From contig NC_081827.1 of the NCBI RefSeq assembly GCF_030867095.1, forward strand, positions 48,024,001 to 48,088,000: a stretch of 64,000 nucleotides of DNA, written 5' to 3'. How positions within the stretch are numbered: the stretch's first letter is position 1; each line of letters starts with the position of its first letter. This document shows, one piece after another, positions 35,334-46,717 of the stretch. The position numbers and the translations under genes were made by a program. Under the pieces are notes generated by a model, which worked only from the letters and a program-made list of their open reading frames with translations, ran no database searches and was not told the DNA's origin. This stretch comes from Alligator mississippiensis. Taxonomy: Eukaryota; Chordata; Crocodylia; Alligatoridae.

Positions 35334-35713
35334 CAGTAGCATAACTTGGGGTGGGCCAGAGGGACACCATCCTGAGGCACCAACTTAAGAGGGGTGCCAG
35401 AATAAACCCCCCCACCCCAAGGTCCATGCCCCAGCAGCAAAAGCAGCCCCACAGCATGGCTGTTGCAACAGCAGTTGGATGCATGGATACCATGCTGCTG
35501 CTGTAGGAGCAACAAGAGGGGGGTGCAGATCATGCCTCATCAGTAGCAGCAGCTGGGTACTGTTTTTTTGAATATTCAGAGTAGGTAAGACTCCCACCCC
35601 TGCCCCCTGTGCTCCTGGCTTTCTAAGCATTCGCTCCCCTCCAGCACTAAGTAGCACCTTCCCTTACCTGCTCTGTGCTCCTGCAGGTTTTTCCCCGGCT
35701 TGTTATGCCTCTG
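35334..35713 (+). mobile_element. hAT-type MITE, CAGNRGCATAAC family
   Basis: The start CAGTAGCATAACTTGGGGTG and the end GGCTTGTTATGCCTCTG (complement CAGAGGCATAACAAGCC) form a terminal inverted repeat. A shared interior string, TCCATGCCCCAGCAGCAAAA and its continuation, appears complemented at 53200-53235 in the copy at 52918-53331. No clear target duplication at this copy. Confidence 0.7.
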
Positions 35714-36640
35714 GCCATATCCAGTAGGCTACATGACTGCCCTACTGTTGATGGTTTGCACTTACCTTTTATGTATTTTACATGATCTACAAAACTAAAA
35801 ATAACCCTGACATTACGGACAGGAAGTGAGCGCTCTTCAGAAGTAACACTAGGCAAAATGAATGGTAAGTAAATCAAAATACTTGATATACAAGTATATT
35901 CCATATATTCTCACATGCTACATGTCCCCAAACAAGATATGCATCTTGTTTTGAAAGGAAGACTGAAGGAAAAAATCTTTCCTTGAAAATACTGATAAGT
36001 AGCAATGAGTAACTGGGTATCAGTAGCTGGAAGCCCAGGATGCTTCATTGTGCTGCTCCCTATGGAGCACATGCAACACTTTGCATTTCCCAGCAGAGGC
36101 TTATGCTACAGAAACTGCTTTTACCATTTTTCCTCGCTTATAATGTGCATCACAATTTTCAGCAGCTCTTCTAGGGAAAGTGTGTAAACTGTATGCAAGA
36201 AAGCATTATGAGACAAGCATCTAAGCTCCTGAAAGTATTGGGAGTTCAGGCACAGCTCTATAATTAGCATTACCTATCAGCAGTTGTTATCTTGCCATTC
36301 TCAGTATAACACACATAGGCACCTATACTCAGCCACAGTGGATTTCTCTTTGAAAAGTAGCAAGTCCTTCACTGACTATATAAGTATCCTAGGCACCTTT
36401 GGCATCATGCTGAATTATCTTCCAGAGCAAGAAACCTAAAAAGTAAGTGTTGTAATACCCAAGTCATCTGCATGAGGAAATAGGGGAGAGTATTGTCATA
36501 TTGAATGAAATAGTTTGAATGTTTGTAAAGGTTGCCCATTAGCCAGTTTCAGGAAGAAGATAAGATTTATCTCCTTATCTAGTTCATTGTTTTGGGACTA
36601 CGTACAAAAGATCCTGACTTTGCTTAAAGTCTTAATTTAA
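35714..36640. other. AT-rich non-coding DNA
   Basis: No gene recognised. Confidence 0.5.
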
Positions 36641-37000
36641 ATTTCATCTTTTAGAAATCTTTTACAAAGAGAGCAAATATCCTGAATTCCAAGAGATCAA
36701 ACCCTGAGGCCTTTTGACCAGGTTGGTAAGAAAAGGGCATTTGCAGTAATATGGAAGTTTCCCAAAGGTAATTTAAAATGCTCAACAAAGGTAAAAGAAT
36801 CTGTTGAGTAAGATCCGAGCCCAAATTTGGGAGCAACCGTATATTGAGTAGGAGGAGCCCTCTGACGGCAACTCGCTCAATAAAAATGGTAACTTGCTGT
36901 CCCATTTTGGAGGTGACTATACTTGTAGAACAACGAAGGAAAAATCACAAGTATAGCCCGGTTCAGACTGATCACCTGAAACCACCCTCTCCGTGAACAC
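36641..37000 (+). mobile_element. possible LTR / proviral-type edge
   Basis: It has CTCGCTCAATAAAAATGG (AATAAA at about 36878) followed by CCCATTTTGGAGGTGACT, which has the layout of a polyadenylation signal, U5 and primer-site junction. There is also an inverted pair ACTATACTTGT / ACAAGTATAG. No TG...CA ends or partner LTR were found within the window, and no pol-type motif is present. It is a candidate only. Confidence 0.25.
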
Positions 37001-37193
37001 AAATCTCTTAGTTCACGCTGAAGCCGCGGAGCACCTGAAAAGGACTGAAGGAAGGGGACTTAGTCCTATCACTGCTGAGGCCAGCCTATTGACTTGTATT
37101 GCTGAGCCCATTTCATTGAATCGTACTACTGAGGCCAACCCATTGAATCGTACTACTGAGGCCAACCCATTGAATCGTACTACTGAGGAATGA
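36993..37193 (+). CDS. small ORF with three 27-bp tandem repeats
   Basis: A 66-codon frame whose C-terminal part repeats a 9-residue unit (NPLNRTTEA) three times with near-perfect 27-base repeats at about 37117-37190. Each unit has an N-glycosylation sequon (NRT). I do not recognise a family. Three almost identical copies mean the array is recent. It ends at the TGA overlapping the next ATG (ATGAAACC at 37192). Confidence 0.3.
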   Translation: MNTNLLVHAEAAEHLKRTEGRGLSPITAEASLLTCIAEPISLNRTTEANPLNRTTEANPLNRTTEE

Positions 37194-37442
37194 AACCATA
37201 TTTTGGTGTTTGGCTTCTTGGAATTCTAGGATTGTAAGTATATTATGAAAAATAATAGTATTGATTCAAATTTAACTTTTAGTTGTAATTGTAGTTGTTT
37301 TTGTAACACTAATTCTTATAGTATTGTTTGGGAAGGAAGTGCATTCGGAGCATTGTTTCTAATATGTGTAATTATTGTGTTTTTAATGTTTGTGGTGTTT
37401 CTTAAAGCTAAGCAGTGTTATATACGTAGCAAAGAGTTTTAA
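37192..37442 (+). CDS. putative small membrane protein, possibly in two exons
   Basis: An ATG at 37192 opens a short hydrophobic stretch (KPYFGVWLLGILG) like a signal peptide, ended by a consensus-like splice donor GTAAGTA at 37231. Downstream, after an AG at about 37320, a frame gives GALFLICVIIVFLMFVVFL, a clear transmembrane helix, followed by a basic tail and TAA at 37440-37442. The phases of the donor and this acceptor agree. The downstream frame can also be read alone from an ATG at 37245 (65 codons). Whether it is a gene, an envelope tail of an old provirus or chance is open. Confidence 0.3.
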
Positions 37443-38371
37443 AATAAAATTGTGTTGTATAAATTAAGTGTGTAATCATTGTGAAATCGTGCAATCAGTT
37501 AACTAATCTCCCAGCCAGTGCATCAAAACGAATCAGTAAATTGTGTGGGATTTTCTCTATTCCATAACCCACTAGAGACAAGTATACTGTATGTATGTAT
37601 GTGCAACAGCCACAATGAAGAAACAAAACATTTAAATACAATTTGACATATTGATGCATTAAAATGTTTTAGTTTAAGTTGGAATTGAATTATTTAATTT
37701 TGATTTTTTTTTAATGGAAAACATCTAAAAATAAGGACATTAAAATTTTCTTGAAGTAAATTTTGATTTTTCACAAACTGCTGCTTCTATTTGAAAACAA
37801 TTGATGAAAAATTCTCAGTTAGTTCTACCAATTATTGAAAAGAGAGGCCATGTGGCCAAACTAAACTGAAGTTATCATCTCTGGAAATCAGTCAAAGAAA
37901 GGTATTGTTTAAATGTTGTGAAGTCACACGCAGTCTGCTGCTCAATGTTTTACTGTATTGTTTGTTTAAAAAAGTAACGTTGGATGTTCTACAATGATTC
38001 TAAGCTACTATATATCAATGCCACAAGGAATTAAATCACGCAATAACACATCAGGGCAACAAAACAATATGTTGCTACCACTAGATGGCAAGAAGCACAT
38101 ACTCTAAAGTTAAGCAGAACATTTCCAATTCTAATATGAAACTGAATATTTTATTTATGTACATAGAGAAGTGCTAAATCCTGCCCTGTACTGAATGAGT
38201 GAGAAAGGAGGTTAGATATTGTAGAGGCTTTGTCAGGGATAGGCTAACCTGTTCAGACACTTGAATTCAGCCCCACCTGTGCTTAGTTATCTACGTTCTA
38301 GGTATTGGGTATGATTTAAGGCTTGAGTCCAGGGCTGGGTCAGTTGACTAAGCATCATGGTAGCTAGAAGG

Positions 38372-38561
38372 CAATAGTGTAACTAAAGGGGAAGCAGCCA
38401 GGGCACCAACCAGCCCTGGTCACTGACTTACAGAGGGCATAAAAATAGCAGTTGCTGCTGTCTTTCTCCCAGCTGCTACACTGCTTCCAAGAGCCCAGCT
38501 GCAGCCCCTGGCCTCTGCACTACCACCACCCAGGGCACAGAACTGCCCAGTTACAGCTCTG
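38372..38561 (+). mobile_element. hAT-type MITE, CAGNRGNRTAAC family
   Basis: It starts CAATAGTGTAACTAAAGG and ends CCCAGTTACAGCTCTG. The flanks CTAGAAGG (38364-38371) and CTAGGAGC (38562-38569) match at 6 of 8 positions. Related by its ends to the copies at 35334 and 52918. Confidence 0.65.
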
Positions 38562-38940
38562 CTAGGAGCTGATGCTTCTCATAAAATAAATTCTTTGTCT
38601 TCAGATGACGAGAGACTTGCAAAGACAGGAAGGTTTTTCTGCAGTATATACAGGTGGTTGGGTCACATTGCAGGTTAGGAAGTCTGAAGCTGGAGCCCTG
38701 ATAGCAAGGTAATTGGGGAGCTTGGAGAAAGGGATCAGTAGGATTTAAGAAATCCTGCTAGAAAAATTGGTGGGCTCTGGAGGACCGATAAAATAAAGTG
38801 GGGAATCCTGGAATGAGTTTAAGAACTTAAGGCTTTAGGAGGTTTTGGAACTTCTTGTTTAGTTGAATTGCATTTTATGATTTGGCTGGAAAGAAATGGA
38901 ATCTGAAGTGTGGAGGTAGATGAGAGAAAATAGACACAGG

Positions 38941-39360
38941 CTGCATACAGACATTTGGGGAAGTTAGATTGCATTAAAATTAGCCACCCAATCTAAAGGA
39001 AGCTGGGATCAGGAGGGCAGGCAGGGTCTGTGAGTGCCAGGGAAATGGATAGGAAAAGCACAGCCCTGGGGTTGGGGCCAGTGGCTGGGCTCTCCCAGCC
39101 CTGGGGATGTACTGGGACCTGTACAGAAGTTTGGCTAAATTGGTCTCGCCACCCTGAGCTCAGACTACCTCAGAGGTACTCTTAACTTAGATTGGTCTAA
39201 AATGGCCAAACCTATATAACTGTCCTGAACTTCTGTATAGTTCACATGTAGATCCACCTAACCACTGTAACATCTGCACCTGGGTGAACTAAGTTAGATC
39301 GGGTGGCTATTTTCAACATGATCTAACCTCCCATTAAACTCCACAAATGTCTGTAAGCAA
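38941..39360 (+). mobile_element. element with ~60-bp terminal inverted repeats
   Basis: The left TGCATACAGACATTTGGGGA, GTTAGATTGCATTAAAATTA, GCCACCCAATCTAA pairs with the right end, whose complement reads TTGCTTACAGACATTTGTGG, GTTAGATCATGTTGAAAATA, GCCACCCGATCTAAC. The TACAGACATT core recalls the 3136/53853 family, so the two may share a transposase source (inference). The interior near 39120-39250 also has the AACTTCTGTA-type string seen in that family. Confidence 0.65.
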
Positions 39361-41008
39361 GGCACAAGATAGCAAAGTCATAGTGTCATAGGGTTTTGTT
39401 CCCTCAAATTGCCTATAAGACTTCTCACTATACTAGGCATTTATCTATCAGGCTGGAGATGCCATTGCATTGCCTCCCTGTGAGCCAAAAAGGGAAGCAT
39501 CTAAACCTACCATGTAGCAAACCAGGGAAGAAGGTTGATTCTAATTTCTGGATCAAGTAACTTTCAACAGAGGAACACTTTTTTTTTTTATATATATACT
39601 TCACTGGTCTGACAGCCTATACAAGTCTGCAAAGAATCTGCCAAGTCTTTGTCAGAAGCAGACACGGTTAGCTTGGATTTCCCTCATACTACTTGAGCAG
39701 AGTACAGGAGGAAGTCTTAAAGTAAATGAAACTTGCAATCATTTAAAAATAATTTTGAACTATGACAGTGATGCAAAGGGGATACAAGTGAAATTTTCTA
39801 AATATGAGTTATCTGCCTAGTCCAGATTAACTATTAGTTCCTTAGTAGCACTCAAAGGCCTTAATAAGGAGCAATGACTCATTGTGCTGACCACTATATT
39901 AACATAATATAAAAGTCGGTTCTTTTCCACAAAAGGTCTCAAAATTAAAAACCTGGACTTTAATGCTCTGTGGTTGCTCTTTCTTTTCCACTCCTGATTG
40001 TTCTCCAGAGAACATGACCAGTATGATGCTGCTGCTACAGCAGTTGGATTTATGAGCGTATCACCATTTAGTCCAGCAGATGGCATGCTGCATACCAAAG
40101 AAAACTGAAATGGAGGGAACAAGTGTTTTAAATGAGGTTAATCATTTAGCACAACCTGCAGGGAATGCTCAGAGGTCTTATAAAAAAGAAAAATGTCAAA
40201 AGAACCTCCTTCACACAGTGACATTTGCATGAATTTAACAAATGCCAAGTAGAATTTAATTGCATGCCAAGAAGACCTTTCCCTTACTGAATCGATCTGG
40301 GATAAATGCAATCTCAAGCAGACTTGTTGAATACCTTGATGCACAGTGAGGAGGCTTCTGGCCAGCATCAACATATAGCATCAACAGACAGATGCTAACT
40401 GAATTTAGGGTTCTCTGTTCTTCTGTGCCACAGATGCAGCTGGGGTAGGGAAACAGGCTACAATGCTATTTGTACCCCAAGAATTAGTGTAACTAAGGGG
40501 TGTGAATCCAGCCAAATTACAGAACTGGTTTTGACAAGCAGAGTTGTGGGCAGAGAAGCAGAAGATCCAAAGGGCTGCCACAGCTAAAAAAAGGAAAAGT
40601 TGCAGAAGGAGCTGAACAGAGGAGCAAGACTGCAATACAGATAAATGTTAGGGTGTCTGCAGAAGCTACACAGATTTACTCTTCCCAGATGGGCTAAGTC
40701 ATTAGGTGAGAGATATATGCAGACTTTCATTTTTAAATCCCTCTCCACCTTCTGCTATATGCTTTGTTTTACTATTCAAATAAAGGTAAAATCTTTTTAA
40801 GAAGGATTTCTGGTCACCATTCTCCACTGCTCAGAAACTTCAAAAAGAGAAGGACTATAGGTCTCTGAACTCACTGGACTGATATACAGCATGCAGTAGC
40901 CCAGGAACCAAAAGTGAGAAATGGGAAATCAAGCCTTATGAGATAAAGCCTGAGAGGTGACAAGGAGACACAAAAGAAACCAAGAAGAGAACAGAAGTGC
41001 ATTTTACT
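39361..41008. other. non-coding DNA
   Basis: No gene recognised. A (TA)n-containing A/T stretch lies near 39580-39600. Confidence 0.5.
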
Positions 41009-41012
41009 CTAT

Positions 41013-42066
41013 TGTTGGAGCCAGACTTGATTAGTACCTGATTAAAATGGATCAGTCAATGGCTGACCAAATAGCCCAGTCCAATGGGGGTGATTTTTGA
41101 TCCCTCCTATGTTTGGTGAACTAGCTAGATGCATCTATCACTGCCTTACTAGTCCAGTGGCTTGGCCTGCACTATGGCTAATTAGTAAAACTTACAGACA
41201 AGAGAAAATGAACTGAAATTAATAAATGGTTTATTAACACACAGGCAAGTATTAACAGCAATGCTTAGGGAAAGATAGGGAAAAGGTAACACAGGTAAAC
41301 AGATCTTATCCTGCTATTCCAACAGAGCCCTTAACAATCCTAATAAGCGCACAGGTGCGTAAACAGGGTGATACAAGTGCTTTTCACCTGTGACCAAATG
41401 GATCAAATCCCTGTTCCCTCACACCCTGAGGAGAGGGGTAATTCTTAACACAAACAAGAGCGTTGTGAGCCACTACTTAGGTGCACAGCACACCCGGGGA
41501 AAAAGTCTGGGGAGCTGACTCGAGCAACCCTCAGCTGCAGATCACCACAGGCAAGAGATGGAAGTATACTGGAGTCAGATTCTGGTGCAGACGTCCGCTA
41601 GGCTGTCCGGATCAACGGCCTCCACTAAGGTGCTCTTTATTGCCGGCCTAGTCCTGCAGAACACAACATAGGCCAAGCAACAGCACTAAGCAATCAACAG
41701 ACATGACACTGCCCCAATCGTCCACAAAGCAACCTCCACTACTTTCATGAACAAACGTTATCTTACCTCTCCCAGACACCACCCAGACAGACCACACACT
41801 CTGTCCATCCCCCCCCCACACACACACGCTTTCTGTCAATCAAAACCTTTATATAATGGTGGTGTGCGCAGCATATCAGAGCTCTACGCACAGCCCTGAG
41901 ATTTGCACTGGGTACAGATATTGCTGCTCATGCTCTTTAGTCCAGAGGTTGGAGAAGGTTCGTCTTCTGACCTTCTGAAGGTTCGTACTTAAGACACCCA
42001 TGCATATCCGATCATACAGAGGCTAGGTGATGACACCATGGACTCAGAACCATTTTGGCTCCAACA
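41013..42066 (-). mobile_element. solo LTR, minus orientation
   Basis: The ends TGTTGGAGCCA and TGGCTCCAACA form an 11-base perfect inverted repeat, and CTAT flanks both sides (41009-41012 and 42067-42070) as a 4-bp target duplication. On the minus strand a TATATAAA box (plus 41848-41855) precedes AATAAA (plus 41230-41235), which sets the orientation. The length is 1054 bp. With no internal region beside it, this is a solo LTR left by LTR-LTR recombination; a 4-bp duplication fits an endogenous retrovirus or Gypsy-type element. Confidence 0.85.
41848..41855 (-). promoter_or_regulatory. TATA box of the solo LTR
   Basis: On the minus strand the sequence reads ATTATATAAAGG. It lies about 215 bases inside the LTR 5' end, as in retroviral U3 regions. 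Confidence 0.55.
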
Positions 42067-42070
42067 CTAT

Positions 42071-45000
42071 AACCATGACACTGGTTATTGGGCATGCAGG
42101 ATCACTGTAACTTATATAATCTTTATACTTTTCTTGAAACTAAGTCCTTTGTATTATCCTATTTGTCCTTTTTTTGTCAGCAGTCTTTCTGCTCCTGTTT
42201 CAATAATATTGCTTCACCTTGCCACAGATTGGTCTCCAGCCAAACTTTCTGAAGATCATGAATGTTACATGCTTCATTTTTTGAATAGTCTGACTTGTGG
42301 GCCAGAGGGCCACTACTGTGAATCCACAGCTGGAAGGTGCAGAGCAGGACCGTGGGGTTGAGCATAATGGGCACAACCTTCCTTAAGCATCACATTGACA
42401 AACAAACATTCTTGGCCTATATACAGTTCCACACGTATGGAAAACAGTTGTGTTTACCTCAGATCACTGCCAAGCTGAACATTGGTGCTATTCACAAAAG
42501 TTAATGAATGCATTAGCTGTAAAGCTAAAATGGCATTTGGAGCAGCCTGCCTTCATTTCAACAGTGATTAGTGTCTGTTTTGCTATGTAACTAAGAATGA
42601 AAGCCCAACTAAATAATTAAAGTACAGTAAACTTGGAACAATGGCCAATTACACATGCACTACTAGTAAGCTATGTAATGATTTGTAATCAGATGAATCT
42701 GACTGCTTAGTAGTATAATAAAAGATTATGCAACAGCAGAGCTACACTATTTCCATATGCATATGAATTTAGCAGCACTTTCATGTTATATCTAATTCTT
42801 CAGAGATTAAGTCTAAAATTTGGAAAAGTAGCTTCAGTCTTCACCCATACAGTGTTAATTGAACAATTAAAATTTTGTCAGAGTATCTATTTGTACCCCA
42901 AAAGAGAAACATTTACCAGCTGAAACTTTTTTGAGTGCGGGGGGTGGTGGTACAGTGCTTCTTCCAGGAGTATTAGAGGCTCCATCTACCGTAGAAATTG
43001 AAATTGATTTAGGCCTCAGCTGTTTGGGGTCTTCCAAACTACAATAAATATACCTATATAAATTATATCAATAAAGTTATCTGTAAACTTATGGATATAG
43101 TAGTGACTGACAATCTAACAGTGAGACTAATATAACATAAATAATCAACTGCTGTCAGGAGTAGATTCTTACCAATCAATAAGATGAAAAGTTGGCATAA
43201 ACCATTTGTTAAATTGAACAAGCGAATTCACAAAAACCAAAGTCTGTTTTGCCTGTTTTGCCAATAGGAAGATCAACTATATTTATTGACTAGAGTGTTT
43301 GCTTTGGATGTTCAGTCACCACATTACAGTGTAAGAAGGTAAAAACAGAATCGGCACCCTTTGATATATATTGTGTTGCTTTTTCCAGTTACGGACAGAG
43401 ACAAAACCTCAGTCTTGATAAAAGTATTTTGCTGCTTATCAGCAGCCTGCCAGCATCCTGGCAAGCTGCCCAGAAAAAGCATCTGGTGAGTTTGATTGCA
43501 ATCTGTAGTCCAAAAATAGTAAAACCTAAACCCAGTGAGATGCACACATCAATTTATAGAGTAACACCTAGTGGGTTTAATATTTTTTGAACACTGAGTT
43601 GCACTGTGTGAGAAATGGGAAAAAATTCTTTCTGCTGTATGTGCCTTTATTAGACAATGATACTGCCATTTTCTGAATGTCATTTTTTGTGTAATCAAAG
43701 GTCATTGTGTTATCATTCATAACAAAAAGTTTATATAAAAATATAAACTATAGAATTCTGATTTAGGGTGCAGTTTTATAAAATGCTCAACACTAGTTTC
43801 TCTCTTCTCCCATTGAAATCAAGGGTAAAATTCCCATTCACAGTTAATTTCAATAGCAGCAGAATTGAAATAGCTGCATTTGCAGGTCCTACCTTTATTA
43901 AGTAGCTCTTCTTAGGGCCTTGTTGTTACACATTGCACTTTGAGCTGCTCAAACATTGATTGGTGTTCATGCTACCTAGAGTTTGAAGCAGTCACACCAT
44001 AAGGTTAAAAACCTTTTCTACAGGTCCCCCATCTGCACAGATGTGATTTGCCACTAGAAGGCTAGTGAGCAGGGGCCTAACTACGAGCTACAGCTGTGAT
44101 TTGCCATTACAGGGCTGATGGTACAGGACAGTCATCTATCCCTGCTCTAAGGGGGGGGGGGGGGAGGGGGGTGACAGATGGGTTGGGGGAGGACGCAGGA
44201 ACATGAAGCTGGGAGGCAGAAAGTTAGTTGGATGGGGGTAGGTAATGAAATGAGGGGTGAAAGGAAATACTGGTAGGGGAAGGGTGGTAAACTGAAGGAT
44301 AAAATAAAAAGTAAACAAAAACTTGAAATAAAAACGAAGTACATGAAAGACGGTTACATGCTTTAATAAATTGGGATTTGAGATTGGGGTGTGGGAGTGC
44401 TGCTCATGCTTCCCAGGGTGGCTGGGAGATAGGAAAGCTACTGCCCCTGCCCCAGGAATGAAGGGCCAGCTCTTGGGGACCCAATCCAGCCCCCTACCTT
44501 GTTCCCTGCCCCGCCCCTGACCCCACTCCTGGACCCATCTGTGCCCTGTGACCTGGCTAGCTGTCATGTGCTTTGCAGGCTGTTTGCATGGGGTTGCATT
44601 CCTGGTGCTGGGAAGGTAACACCATCCAGAGCAGGAGTTGGCTTGGTGCCAGAACCGCCCTCTAAGCAATAGAGTTTAGGTGGTGGAAAGTTTGTCCACA
44701 CAAAACAGAAGGGTAGAATAGGGGACACTGCATCCTGGGATGCTGGTGGACTTCAACTTGGACAGTTCATCTATGAGGAGTGGCCACACATTAATAGAAC
44801 AAGAGCTGGGTAACACATATCAGAGATAAACCTGCCTTGGAGTGGTGTAACTTTAAGCTGCCTACAATGTGCTTACAACTAGTTCCAGGTGTTAACATGT
44901 GGACAATTGTGGGGTTAAGAGCTCCTGACGCTACCTAAAATGTAATGTGTAACAGGCCCTTATGATTAAATATTTATATTTTTCAAATATAAATGGGAAG

Positions 45001-45345
45001 AAATAGGGCAAAAGTTTTAAACAAATAACAGTAATTAATCCTAAAAATCGGGTTATGATCTAAGGGCCAGATGCACAAAGAAATTGGTGTGGTGATGAAT
45101 GTTTCTGTGCCTAGCTTTAGCCCCCAATTTCCAGAGTGGAATTCATAACTCCACTAGGAATCAGTGTCACAGCAGTCAGCACGCTGAGCTGAGTGATACA
45201 CAGGCTAACTGATAGGAAATTCTAAAGAGAGGCATGAGTATGAAATTCCAGTTCTGTTCCAGATTTAGGCCATATTCATAGTCAGATGCCAATGACAGAT
45301 TAAGATCCAAAGCCTGAACTTAGAAATGGACTTAGACATCTTGGT
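42071..45345. other. non-coding DNA
   Basis: No gene recognised. It contains a 14-base G run (44151-44164) inside a GC-rich block at 44.1-44.7 kb, whose long minus-strand frame (44136-44669) is proline-rich and without family features. At 45060-45330 a 'GGGCCAGATGCACAAAG'-type string suggests a dispersed reptile repeat like those at 49.9 and 54.5 kb. Confidence 0.5.
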
Positions 45346-45571
45346 CAGGGGTGCTCAACTCCCAGCCTGTGGGCCAGCTCTAGCCTGCAAAGATGTGTCA
45401 TCTGGCCCTGTGGATCTGAAAATTTTCTGGCAAGGGAGCATTAGCAGCCTGATTCAAATATGTAGAGCTTGGTTGAGGTGACATGGGGTCTAACCCCATG
45501 AGGGATTTGGATTACAGACCGGCCCTGTGCCACTCATCCAGCCCACAGGACCAAAAAGATGAGTACCACTA
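45346..45571 (+). mobile_element. hAT-type MITE with perfect 8-bp target duplication
   Basis: It starts CAGGGGTGCTCAACTCCC and ends GATGAGTACCACTA. The flanks ATCTTGGT (45338-45345) and ATCTTGGT (45572-45579) are identical. Related in its ends and in GGGCCAG/GGCCC strings to the copy at 18307-18742, but only about half as long. Confidence 0.88.
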
Positions 45572-46414
45572 ATCTTGGTTATTTTTCTGGGCATGTACAT
45601 GTTCATTCTTTATTTTTAAAACCTGACTGCTTACTCCTTATAATGCTTAGTTCTTAGAGCACTTGCCAAAGAAATGGGAGACACAAAATCAATGCCCTTT
45701 TCACCCTTAGGAGATTCACATCCACGTGTCCCACCTCCCAGGAGAGCATGGTAATTATCAGGCTATTAAGCAAAGCTGGAATATGGGCACACTCCACTCT
45801 TCCCGTTGTCAGCAAAGAGCAATAGATTTGTGAAGCTGAAGATAGAATAGCTGTGTAATCCAGTAAGGAGGGAACTTGGCTAAGTGAAGGGAAGTTGGTA
45901 CCAGTTCCTATCCAAAATGCTGTTTTATGACTTGGTTCACAGCTTTCCCGGGGAGAGGGACTGGAACCCAGGATTCCCATATCCCAGCTGGGTGCTGTCC
46001 TCACTGGGCAACAGACATGCTCATACTTGCTCTCTCTTTCTGGTCTTTCACCTTTTGCTGAATGTAACAGGGAACCCCTGTTCCTATTAGCAGGAGAGCT
46101 TCAGTAGGTAAAGGACCAGGGATCAGGCAGCTAGTGAGGCAATTAACTGCACCTCTCCCTGGGGAAAGATGGGCAAAAAAGGACTAATCAGGTGGGTGGG
46201 ACTAATCACTGGAGATAGGCTGGCAGGCACCCAAGCAGTCTCAGAGGGCCAAGAAGAAGCAAAGGGAAACTCATAGGTTAGAGGGAAGTATTAACCCAGG
46301 GCTAGGAAAATTTTATTTCACAGCCATTGTGATGGTGTTCGTTGTGTTTAAATACCAGAGGACCAGGTTGTGGATGTAAGGGCAGAGGAGGCCATGGACA
46401 GGGGTGCTTTAGTA

Positions 46415-46717
46415 CAGTGGTTCTCAACCTTTTTTGTACCAGTACCCATTTGTAAACATTGATGGCCAGCCTGGGACCAGGACTTGATGTTCCCATTGTG
46501 GGACTGTCCTGCCCAATTAGAGACTGGTGGTCACACTAGGTGTGCTGGAATGGAGCAGCAGCTGGAATCTTTGAATCTCCCAAGGAAGGTTAGATATACC
46601 ATCACTGTCCCCATGTCCCCTCAGCCTCCTGCTCTTCCTCATTCAGCACCCTCTTCCCCTGCCCCCAGGGCATATGGAAGTTTTGCCTAGGGCACAAAAC
46701 CTTTTACTTATGCCTCT
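46415..46717 (+). mobile_element. hAT-type element ends
   Basis: CAGTGGTTCTCAACC at 46415 is a textbook hAT 5' end. ACTTATGCCTCTG ending at 46717 looks like a 3' end of the CAGAGGCATAA type. The two ends belong to different subfamilies, so this may be two partial elements rather than one. Confidence 0.35.

Noticed and set aside
44136..44669. 177-codon minus-strand ORF
   Set aside because: Low-complexity Pro/Phe/Leu content driven by G runs on the plus strand; no homologous motif seen.
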